NCBI GenBank assembly: GCA_940671915.1
Contig: CALNVZ010003426.1
Coordinates: forward strand, 39,059,413-39,123,412
Length of the DNA: 64,000 nt
Origin: Paracentrotus lividus
Taxonomy: Eukaryota > Echinodermata > Echinoidea > Camarodonta > Echinidae
Reading direction: 5' to 3'
Below, piece by piece: positions 48,218-57,758 of this stretch (position 1 is its first letter; the number at the start of each line of letters is the position of its first letter). The notes beneath the pieces are model-generated. The model searched no databases, was not told where the DNA came from, and saw only the letters and a list, made by a program, of their open reading frames with translations. The translations under genes and the position numbers were made by a program.

Positions 48218-48669
48218 CAGCGTTGCCAGTCGTACGATAATTATCGTATTTGTACGATAATTTGACCCTCTGTACGATCAATAATTGCAAAAAATGGCAA
48301 ATGTACGATAATTTTACATATTTCACAAGATACCACTAACGTTAGATTTAATCTAAAGGCAAAATCAGTGAAAACTAGCCTATAAATCACAAAAAACCTA
48401 AAGTTCTGGGGGCGGAGCCCCCAGACCCCCACCCAATTATGGAAGATTATCCCTGATCCGCAAATGTGAAAACGTATATTTCGATTCAAATTTCTGGGGC
48501 TATTTTGGCAATTGCCGGACTTGAAGGTCTATCTCATCACCCAAATAGGGGTAGATTTTCTGCAAATTGCTATGGGATCTGGCATGTACGATAATTTTTG
48601 CTAAAAATCGATAATTTCGAGGCTCTGGTACGGTAATCTCACTTCTTGAACCTGGCAATGCTACATGTA
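48218..48669. mobile_element. hAT-type MITE with 8-bp TSD and iterated GTACGATAATT
   Basis: The perfect 8-bp duplication TTGCTGAG flanks the element (48210-48217 and 48670-48677). The ends CAGCGTTGCCAG and CTGGCAATGCTA are inverted, with six extra bases at the right. GTACGATAATT-like copies lie at about 48232, 48252, 48272, 48303 and 48586, the first being the 16-base palindrome TACGATAATTATCGTA. The paralogous sequence at 53255-53285 (CTCTTGGTTGCTGAGGAAAC) has a single TTGCTGAG and no insert, an empty site. Confidence 0.82.
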
Positions 48670-49429
48670 TTGCTGAGGAAACTTCTCAATAATAATTAGC
48701 GAAACCAGCTTTAAACCTACCTCCAAATAAATTGAGATAAGACTATAGTCTCATTGCAATATAATTCTTCCATTAGATATTTTAAATTTTGTTTAGTAGA
48801 ATTTTTAGACCCTTTTTGGATATGCCACCTTGACTTGGCATGAGCTGCTCAAGACAGTTTTCTGCATTGACTTTCCATTGGATGTAAACATCCTTCCCGG
48901 AGAAATCTGTTTTGATAAAGGTTTCATAGATAAGGTACAATCAACAAAATTCCTTGGCTTGTACATTGATGAGCAACTCAGTTGGAAAATTCATATAAAT
49001 CATCTATGTAAAACACTAGCAAGAAACACCGGTGTTATATATAAGCTGAAGTCATCATTTCCTCAAGACATTCTTTTTATCATGTACTCTACACTGATCC
49101 TTCCTTATCTCAATTATGTTGTACTTGCATGGGGTAATTCTCTGAAAACTCGCATCAAAAGCTTATTTTTGATCCAAAAGAGAATTTTAAGAATCATATG
49201 TAATGTAGGTTTTTGCTCACACACTAATCAGCTTTTCCACAGACACAAGATTCTAAAGCTCCAAGGTATTTATCAAATTCAACTAGGTATCCTTATGTAT
49301 GATTTACATTTTGGTGTCCTACCAAGCGCTCTGTCCAACATTTTTAAGAAAAACGATCAAGTACATCAATATGCTACGCGGAAGCTTCTGCTCTCCACTT
49401 ACCTAAAGTGAGGACAAAACTGGCCTTTA

Positions 49430-50192
49430 GGGCCATTCCACGGTAACGCGTGTTACAAATAACCGGTACCTTTCACGATTAAAGTCCTCTATCTTTCAAA
49501 TTGCTAGGATCTACAAGTTACTTTTTGCACCATATGTAAAGGAGACATAGACTAACCAAATGGATTAAAAAAGAAAAATATTTGTAAAGCTCGTTCAGAT
49601 TCTCGTGTCGTTAAACTTCGGTAACTCGCGTTACGCAAAAAGGACATGGTCAAAATCATGATGCAGATTAGGGTTAATTATTCCTAAACTATACCATGTT
49701 AGCAAAAAAAATCCTGTCATAAACTGAACTTTGCATATTTCCAACCTATCAACTGCATCAAAGTGAAGAAAAAATGAACAGGTAAAATTCAGGGCACGTT
49801 AATGTCGGTAACTCGCGTTACAGTCTGTCCGTCAAGATATATTTTGAATTTTCATAGCTTTTCTGTGACTTCAGATTGAATTTCATTGTTAATTTAGGTG
49901 TAACTTAATATTCTTCAGAATATCCAGTTGGAAAAATTGCAAAAGGAATTAACATTCTCTGTCAAAGTCTTAAAAAACTCTTAAAAATTGTATGTAGTCC
50001 CACATGCTTCAAACTATGTATAGTTCTGATTCTCCTACAAGGACATACAATTTGAAGGTAAAATCAGACTTAATCTGTGTCCCCCAATGTAATAATAATT
50101 TCAGAGAAGTTTAAAGCCCAAAGTACTACCTGAATTTGAGATAAAGCAAAAAGAAGAAAACAACAAATGTCCTCCTGACCGTGGAATGGCCC
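49430..50192. mobile_element. MITE inserted in the LINE, iterated GGTAACTCGCGTTAC
   Basis: Ends GGGCCATTCCACGGT and its inverse sit inside a TTTA direct repeat (49426-49429 and 50193-50196). A 3-bp TTA duplication, as in Harbinger MITEs, is equally compatible. The near-palindrome GGTAACNCGCGTTAC occurs at 49442-49456 (variant), 49620-49634 and 49807-49821. Skipping the element and one TTTA restores the LINE reading frame, direct evidence for insertion. Confidence 0.85.
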
Positions 50193-50822
50193 TTTAACAC
50201 ATTAGCTAATAGAGGACCTCGGTTTTGGAATTCTCTTGATGACAAAATTAAGCTTTCTGTAAGCCCATCTGTATTTAAATGTGTACTTAAGATCCATCTC
50301 CTTGACAATTATTGTGACTCTCAAGGTATTATATTGTAAACGATAGTCATCTGAGCATGATTATGGTTGTTATCTTTTCTTTCAATATGCTGTGTCTGAC
50401 TGTTTATTCCTTTGTCAGTTTGTTGTTGTTTTTGTTTTTGTCGTTATGTTGTGCTGTATTCTTTCTCTTTTCTATTTTCCCCCCTTTGTTTCTTGTTTCG
50501 TGATGTCTCAAGTCATGTTTCCCTATTGAACATAGCCTTTCTGCTTCTGTTATGCCAAAACATTTTCGTATTATCCTACGTAGCTTTGTTCACTCATATT
50601 ACACTGTAATTACATGATTATAAATGTAGTTAAAGAGGGGACTCAATCCCTACAAGCTGTGCTTTTTACCAGGGTCTCCTCGTCCTTCTCTTACCTGTTT
50701 ACAAGAACTTAACTTCATTTCTTGCTTACTTTACTTACTATGTATCAATGTAAACATGATGAAGTTTAAATGTACTATGTGATATCTTGTACTACATTGT
50801 ATGAAGAAGGACCAATAAATGT

Positions 50823-50840
50823 CTATCTATCTATCTATCT
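50823..50840 (+). repeat. (CTAT)n tail of LINE
   Basis: Tetranucleotide run directly after AATAAATGT, acting as the LINE 3' terminus. Confidence 0.8.
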
Positions 50841-52391
50841 AAACTGCTGCAGTATGGTACTTCCCAGTGCAAGGTCAATTATGAATTGACCATGCATAAG
50901 TGTAAGTGACCCGATTCCAATTCCGATAACCGTAACACTGTAAGTCACGGTGCAAAATTGTGGCTGTGGTATTGTGCGACTCATGTCCAGATAGATGCAG
51001 CTGGGCCTGTGAGTGGGAGCTAGATGCTGACTGTAGCTGCGTGTTTACTGCGAGTGCGACACGATTTGAATTAAATAATTGATGATTGATTGTGTCTTGT
51101 GATGATAATGATGTCATTAATGATGAAGATGATGGTGGCCGTGAAGGTGGTGCATTTTTTGACAGGGCAACAAAAATTTCAATAAGATGAATAGTGAGAA
51201 TTACTTTATATTGTACATACAGTGTATGCATATTTGACTATAGCTGAGGCTCATTATGCTAATTATGCTATTCAAGACAATATAATTTCTTGAAAATAAA
51301 AACTAGTGTTATAAATGAATTCCTCTTCATGGAAAGCCCTTAAGAAAGTGTTTCATCTCTGTTCTCAGGCCTCCAGGGCTAAAATTAGCAGCATATTACA
51401 TATTATATATATGCCAATTAGACTCTAGGTCATTATTCTAATTATGCTAATTAAAAAAAATTGCTCAAGGTTGCCAAGCTGGCAACCAAGCTAAATTTTC
51501 TTAAATACCCATCTAGAACACAAATCAACCTAAAAACCTTGTACTTGTAAACTTTTCCGGGTCTTGTAGGCCTACATGGCCAATGGGACCATCTGACTGG
51601 ACTACTATGGGTGGCTGGTTTTACAACTTGGTCCATTGGTTTTTCTACTTTTAGATATTGATCCTAAATTTAAGCCCTCCTATGTTTCTAGATGTACTTA
51701 TATTCATCAGAGAATAGATTTCAATCAATTTGATTTCACTATCATTAAAAAAAAAATTAAAAAAAACTCCTGACTTTTCCCTGCAAAATTCCTCGGGAAA
51801 TGGCATGAAATGAATTTAAAATATAATTATATTTCACATTAGAAGAGAGAAATAAAATTGATAACAGCAAGAATAGTACAAACTTAAAAGTATATCGAAA
51901 CACCCAGTTAATGAATAATGGCAATTCAAAAAATATATTTTAGTGATGGAAAATTAAGTTTATTTTCTGAAAGTATTCACAATAAGATTTCACCATAGTC
52001 CCGACATGGTTTTGCTGCTAGTGTGTTTCGATAGGCTTGGGGTAGCAAGCAGTGGATCAAGTGCACTGTAGTCTGTAGTTGAGAAAACACAATAATATTT
52101 ATTGATTATTTAAATGAAATTTTCCCATTTCAATTAGCTTTGTTTTAGATTTCTTATTAAAATACACCTCTTAATTCAGGTTCACCTTGTAGATCTCTAT
52201 CTCCAATTATATGAAAACTAAAGAGGCCAAAGGAAATGGGGATTTTTCAATAAAAAGAATCCTTTACTTTTTGTTCTCTCTAAACCTACACCATATATTG
52301 GCATGTTGTTGTGTGATTCTAAATCCAATTTCAATTTGTATGCTCTTCATCATTGAAGAATTGATTCATTTTTTAATTATTTGTTATCCAG
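50841..52391. other. Upstream region of the MULE-like gene
   Basis: Repeats pieces of 48010-48190 near 50870-50950. Otherwise AT-rich with ATTATGCTAATTATGCTA reiterations near 51250 and 51435. A TTATCCAG acceptor at the end (52391) suggests a 5' untranslated exon upstream, but no promoter could be pinpointed. Confidence 0.45.
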
Positions 52392-55300
52392 TGAAACGAA
52401 AAAGATGGCCTCGACGATTGAGGATGGTAATGATGCGACAGATACACCCGGTGATGAAGAAGAGGATGCCTCCGGTATCATTACCGATATACATGTACGC
52501 GATCACCCCAAAAATGCTTCTTTACCATCCGACGACACCGGGCATGTGAACATTGAAGATGCCGCCAATGTAGGAAGTGGGTGGGATGAAGGGGCTGAAT
52601 GCGGTTCAGTCATGGAAGGATCTGCTGAGGGCAGGAAGCCAACCTCAAGGGTGATAACAGCAGCAGGCGGAGGAGAGTTAGGGGAGTACCATGGAGAGAG
52701 CAATCTTGCGCTGAGGATGTCATGTGACTGTAAAGGACCACTCAGAGATGTGGACAAGAACCATCCCGAAATATGGGTGAGATTATAATTAATCATATGT
52801 CAGGGCCCATTTTTTTTTTTGTGCGCATTGTGATGCATTGCATGACAGGTGCAGTCATTTCCAGGGTGTCCCAGATAAAGCAGAATAAAAATTGTCGGTT
52901 GTTTTTCTCTGTGAATACAAGCAAATGATGAAATATCAAATGCATCATTTTAAAGTTTAATCTTTTTTCTTTTTTTTCTGATGACACAATAGAATAAAAT
53001 TCGAAAGAGCCACACATTCGTGAACAAGAAGTGTATGAAACCAAATTGTAATGTTGACTTTGCAAGGGTGGGCAGTACATGTAGTACCTGTACCTTGTCG
53101 AACAAAGGGATGGTTCAATAGCATTTAATGATGCACTTAATATTTCATTAACTGCTTGCTTTCACTGTGAAAAAACGACCAAGTATTTGGGTTCCGTTTT
53201 TCAGGGACGCACTGTAGACCTACATACCCATATGTATGTCAGGCTAACATCTCCCTGAAGCTCTCTTGGTTGCTGAGGAAACTTAACAAGAATGATCAGC
53301 AAACATAAACCTAGGTGATAATAAAGTAGGTAAATCTAATCTGATTGCCTTTAAATGACTTTCTTTTATGTAATTTTTATTATTTTTTTTTTTAAGATTA
53401 AGCCATATATCTACTTTAATTATGAAATCCATTTATTTTTTTTAGGAATTGCTTCCAAGTGGCTATGACTACCACATCTGTGCCATCGAGTTTCCGGATT
53501 CAGACAAACCGGACCAGTTCAAGATCGGCCTTCGTCTACCTATCAAGACAGTGAAGGACATGGACAGATGGATTGAGGATTTCCAGAAGGTTAGCTTCAC
53601 CCAGTGGCGTGTTGGTCATGGCAATCGCAAATCAAAGGCTGTCCGCATTCTATACCAGGTAAGGGTACACACCCTACAAGGTGCTATTTTATGGCCGAAT
53701 CGCACCAGTGAAACCAAATCCAAACCAATCACTAGCCTATCATTTGTGGTAATGTAGTATTTTGTTCGGTTTGGGGTCGGTGTCACTGGGGTGACTCAGC
53801 TATTATGGTTAGGAGGGAGGCACCGAATAACAGGGGACAGACAATGCTCCAGACTTAATTTTTTGCATGATGTAGGGTTAAGGTTGTGAGAGGGTTTTAT
53901 GTCAGGATTATTTATAGTGTGTACAGGGCTGAAGTTAGTCATTCCATTAGTGTTACGGATTGCCCGTAGACCAATTGTTGCTTGAGCAAATCATTAACCC
54001 TCAAAGACAGAAGAGCAAAGATGGGGTTTGCATGATATATAAGACGGTTTTACATGTAATAGCCTTTAGCACTGAGCCAGCATTCAGGACTGGTCTGAAG
54101 TGTCACTATTGTCATCTTAAACCATCGTATACCTAACAGATCAATTTCATTCTCTCAAATTCAAAGTTTGGAGAAGCCAAATGTTAAACAGTAATATATC
54201 TTTCTTTCATTAATCAACAGAAAAGCTTCAAGTGCCAGCACAACATCTTTCCCCGGAAGAAAAATGAGACCTCCAAGAGGACATCGGTTGATCGTAGCAG
54301 TGCGTGGCGTGGTCCTCAGCATACAGGATGCCAAGCCAAGCTCACAATAGCCATTAGAATTCATATTACAGAAATCTCCAAGAATCGTCTGAGCAAGTAT
54401 GTACATTCTACCCTTGTTAAATTGGGCATGGATGGTACAAAGAGATGAAGGTTTGCAATCAATGTCAAAGTGGCATTGGCCAATTAAAATCTTTGTTACA
54501 TGCACTATCAGTTCAAAAGAACTATTAGTTGCAGCAATCAATCAGAATAGTTCTTTCAAATTTGCAATTGATCACAAACCTTTGTGTTACAGAGCCCTGT
54601 TCCCAGATTCAAACATGTGCACATGGATTGTATGTGCCCTTATGTTCAGTGTAATAAAATTTTTCAAGGTAATGGCTTGGGTTCCCAACACCCCTCCCTC
54701 CCCCACCCCCCCCCCAAAAAAAAAAAAATAAATAAAAAAATAAAAAAAATAAAAAAATTATGGGTCCTTATAGGTTTGGTATTGGGACATTTGAGTCTAT
54801 AAAGCGTGTTTGTGTGTGTCAAATTCCCAGCAGTGGAGTGAAGATCAGTAAAGCATTATGGGCATAATTGGAAATCAATCAATGACAGGGGTACATGTAT
54901 AAACAGGGACTGCAAAATGATTTGGTTGGTTATTTGTGTTATTTGAAATTGCAGTAATTATCATCCCTCAGAAAAATACAAAACTGTCTACTTTCCTACT
55001 CCAAAAAGAAACAGGGATATTCACATGCCAGACTACCAACAAAGCTTTATTTTTAGCTGGCTACTTGTAACTGGAAAAGCACTAATTAAAACTAGAGTTA
55101 TTGTTATTATTCTCCCTTGGAAAATCCCACCGTGTTTGAACTTCATTGTGATTAAATAGAGTTCATATATCAGACAACTAAGAATTTCGTACAATTTAGG
55201 AGGTTCAGTTTTACACCTAGCGCCTATCTGATGCCCTCTTTTGGTAGAACCTTTGCATGTACATTATGTTTCTTCTCAAATTTCATAAAAATATTGACAT

Positions 55301-57619
55301 GCTTTATTACCCCAATCAGAAACCGAGATATTCATATGCCAGACTACCCAGCCATGATTTCCATAACCCATACACACAACCATGAAACGAAGAGCGAGTA
55401 CGCACTCCGCTTCCGCCCTGTGGACAAGAGAATCGAGGATGTCTACACGGATCTGTTCAAGGCTGGTCACAGCGCCCTCACAGCTTGGGGGTTCGTGCAG
55501 TGGAAGCGATGGGCGGAGTACGGCGTGGACTATGAGAAGATGATACTAGACAGGGCGTATAATCCGGACATGGCCTATGTTTACAGGTGTGGCAAAAGGA
55601 CATGAATGATTTATAATCTGAGTTCCTGTAAAAATGGGATTTACACTTTGTCAGAACTAGGAACCTGTAGTGAATCGGTTTAACCCTATTCAAGAGGAGA
55701 TTTTGACTGGGTGGGGGGGGGGGGGGGGGGGGGGGGGGGGCGTCAATTTGATTTGATTTTTTTAAAACTTGGCATCAAAAGTTGAGGGACACTTGAAAGA
55801 AAAAAGTCATAGAACGTCGGGTTGCAATTTGCAGAGGTTGCGCGGCAGTCGTGGATTTTGTAAAGGAGGGGTCAAATTGACCCCCCCCCCCTTCAGTCAG
55901 AATAGGGTTAAAATAAAAATTTAATTTAAAAAAAAATTGATATTTCTCAAAGATTTTGTAGATATAAAGGTAATCAATGGGCAAAGCAAGAATGCATTTT
56001 TAATTTGATTTTCATTGCATCTTTAGTAGTATTTCACAAGTTTGTTTATGGTGAAGTGGGTTTGGCAGGCACTCAGTAGGCCTATAGATCTATGAAAAAT
56101 TACTGTTAGCCAGAGCATGTTTGTCAATTCTTTCTCAAAATATTTGTCAATATTTTCCCAATTCTCACAGGATCTTTTACCGCATGATGAGGGAGAGAAA
56201 ACCAGAAATGTTAAAACCAGCAAAATCTTCAAAGCGAAGCAATTCGGGCGTGTCCCCAGCCAACACAGCTGTATCATTAAGTGCCACGCCTCTCGGTGTT
56301 TCTCACACTGGGGGAATCCCCAATGGGCTAGGTACAGAGGTCATCATGGAAGGTGATGAGGTCACACAAACAAAGAGGATGAAACTGGATGTGGGAGGTA
56401 ATGATATTCAATGAAATCCTGAAATCCTCTTTGTTAGAATACAGTGTTTTTAGGAAGTTAGGAATGTGTAGGAGTCATGTTGTTTAATGAAGTTGGCCAT
56501 TGTCTTTAGCCTAAGTAATTATAAACTATGTAATATATTATTATACACATTATTATATTATACTTAAAGACCTCTATAAAAATTAAAAACTGTGGTTCTT
56601 ATTATTTTTACCTGTTATTGCTACTTTATTGATGATTTGATAGTGTGACAACAGTAACATTATTTGAAACACAGAGGACAGATGATCATATGTACTGGTA
56701 TATATTTTTTCATATTGCATTGTGGGTATATAACTATGTACTCTGCTTCAATCTTTTAATTTGAAGGAAACACTGTGGTAGAAGCAGACGTGATCAAAGA
56801 CAATTCTGGAATCATTTTTATGGACAGCTCTGGTCTCCTTAGCAATACCACCCTGATGGACAATTCAAGCCTGGCAACTGCAGTTTTCATCGAAGAAGAA
56901 GAGGAAGATGTGGGCGAAGACTTCTTTGCTCATGGTTACAGGACTCGTATCCCTGGTTCCAATCGCAAGCGTAGGAACACGGTCAATCTGAAGGTCCTCT
57001 ACGAAGACCTGGAGCAGCTGATATCGAAACACGTCAACGAGGTGCATCCCGCTCACGCTCATCTCGCGAGGATTACTGGCGACAGAGACGATTTGATCAT
57101 CGCTATCTGCACCCCGCTCATGAGACGAGCTCACACACATTATGCAGCTGCAGGAGAGCTCTGCATCTTGGACGGCACGTACCAGAGTTTTGGACAAGTC
57201 ATGTGCTACGTGGTGTCCTTCATGGTGCCAAGCAACGCAGGAGGGATTCCTCTAGGGTTCCTGGTCTTGTCTTCCATGGACCAGGTCTTCATCACTCAGG
57301 GCCTGGAACTCTTCAAGATGCTCATTCCGGATGATGCCTTCGGTTGTCGGGGACGTGATGGCCCGTCCTTCTTCCTGACCGACGAGGAGCACTTCAAACC
57401 GGAAATTGTCCAAGCAACCTTCCCCAACGCCAATGTCCTGATCAGTCCGTACCATCTGATCTTGATGATGTGGAGGTGGATGGCTGATCCCAAGAGGCGG
57501 ATTAAGACGGACCATCATGCAGCAATCTTTGGCTTTGTCAAAGATCTGGTTAGTTGTCAATCAGCAGAAGAGATACAGAGTATTCATATCAAGATCTTGA
57601 GCAGTGAGGTCAATGAATT
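52392..57619 (+). CDS. Zinc-cluster and MULE-transposase-like protein, six exons, 3' incomplete
   Basis: Coding exons are 52405-52776, 53446-53658, 54221-54396, 55320-55586, 56171-56397 and 56767-57619. All have GT/AG borders and mutually consistent phases (0, 0, 2, 2, 1), giving 702 residues with no stop. The start ATG at 52405 has a good context (AAAGATGG). Residues 1-100 are acidic and low in complexity. Residues 200-275 show Cys200, Cys232 and an HNH pair (273, 275) spaced like a WRKY-GCM1/FLYWCH or FAR1-type zinc cluster. Residues about 540-680 resemble a MULE transposase core: LDGTY with Asp554, a GIPLGFLVLSS strand, and TDEE with Asp624 before SPYH. The last exon ends at a GTGAGT donor overlapping the stop, so more exons probably follow, perhaps with the third catalytic residue. 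No TIRs were found around it. It may be a domesticated transposase acting as a nuclear DNA-binding protein, or a CaRF-like regulator. The alternative is an intron-containing MULE. Confidence 0.75.
52405..52776 (+). CDS. MULE-like gene, coding exon 1
   Basis: Encodes residues 1-124: an acidic, Gly/Asp/Glu-rich N-terminus, then CDCKGPLRDVDKNHPEIW leading into the next exon. It ends phase 0 at a GTGAGA donor. The 5' side (52390-52391) has an AG acceptor, so the exon may include 13 bases of 5' UTR. Confidence 0.7.
53446..53658 (+). CDS. MULE-like gene, coding exon 2
   Basis: Seventy-one codons from ELLPSGYDYHICAIEF to VRILYQ, acceptor TTTTTTTAG and donor GTAAGG, phase 0 on both sides. The KTVKDMDRWIEDFQKV block resembles the N-terminal region seen before zinc clusters in animal MULE-related proteins. 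Confidence 0.75.
54221..54396 (+). CDS. MULE-like gene, coding exon 3
   Basis: Contains the first two zinc-cluster Cys residues (SFKCQHN and HTGCQAKLTI), preceded by CAACAG and followed by GTATGT. It ends in phase 2. Confidence 0.75.
55005..55043 (+). repeat. Duplicated fragment of exon 4 in intron 3
   Basis: AAACAGGGATATTCACATGC and CAGACTACCAACAAAG closely match the start of exon 4 (55320 onward), preceded by CCAAAAAG in place of CCAATCAG. It lacks a proper acceptor and the match ends after about 35 bases. Confidence 0.7.
55320..55586 (+). CDS. MULE-like gene, coding exon 4
   Basis: Completes the zinc cluster (ITHTHNHE) and continues with an aromatic-rich helical block ending DMAYVYR. Acceptor CCAATCAG, donor GTGTGG (weak), phase 2 on both sides. 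GC content is clearly higher than in the flanking introns. Confidence 0.78.
55684..55907. mobile_element. TTAA-flanked MITE in intron 4
   Basis: CCCTATTC at the left and GAATAGGG at the right lie directly inside TTAA duplications (55680-55683 and 55908-55911). The interior has a 29-base G-run (about 55712-55740) and a C-run. The ends and the TTAA duplication fit a Kolobok/piggyBac-type MITE. Confidence 0.7.
56171..56397 (+). CDS. MULE-like gene, coding exon 5
   Basis: Begins IFYRMMRERKPEM, then a Ser/Thr/Gly-rich linker with basic patches (KSSKRS and TKRMKLD) that could act as nuclear localisation signals. Phase 2 in, phase 1 out. Confidence 0.72.
56767..57619 (+). CDS. MULE-like gene, coding exon 6
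   Basis: The largest exon, 284 residues. It has an acidic patch (EEEEEDVGED), a basic GSNRKRRN patch and the MULE-like core with Asp554 and Asp624. High GC, strong third-position preference and an open frame support real coding. The 3' edge is either the GTGAGT donor at 57620 or the TGA at 57621-57623. Confidence 0.8.
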
Positions 57620-57758
57620 GTGAGTAGACTTTCCAATGGAAGGCATCAGTCAAACTTTTATTATTGTGTACCTTTCCAGGGACACATTATACACTGTGCT
57701 TGAATTATATGATAGTAAAGGCAGTCTGGATTTATATAGCATCTAAAACATACATGTA

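Larger units (their letters stand above)
48830..50840 (+). pseudogene. Non-LTR retrotransposon RT C-terminal fragment
   Basis: Residues include FLGLYIDEQLSWKIHINHL and YLNYVVLAWGN, followed by a basic IQKRILRI block. This is the conserved region after the RT catalytic core in CR1/Rex/L2-type LINEs. The frame breaks near 49400 and resumes, once the MITE at 49430-50192 is discounted, with a conserved block containing RGPRFWNSL, ending at a stop near 50336. A T-rich 3' UTR, AATAAA near 50814 and a terminal (CTAT)n at 50823-50840 complete a LINE 3' end. The 5' part, with endonuclease and RT palm, is missing, so it is a dead 5'-truncated copy. Confidence 0.8.

Noticed and set aside
52503..52796. 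97-codon minus-strand frame
   Set aside because: Antisense of coding exon 1.
54399..54802. Open frames across the end of exon 3 and intron 3
   Set aside because: They read through a strong donor into intron sequence with C- and A-runs.
56865..57560. Minus-strand frames of 65-110 codons
   Set aside because: Antisense shadows of coding exon 6 with no independent support.
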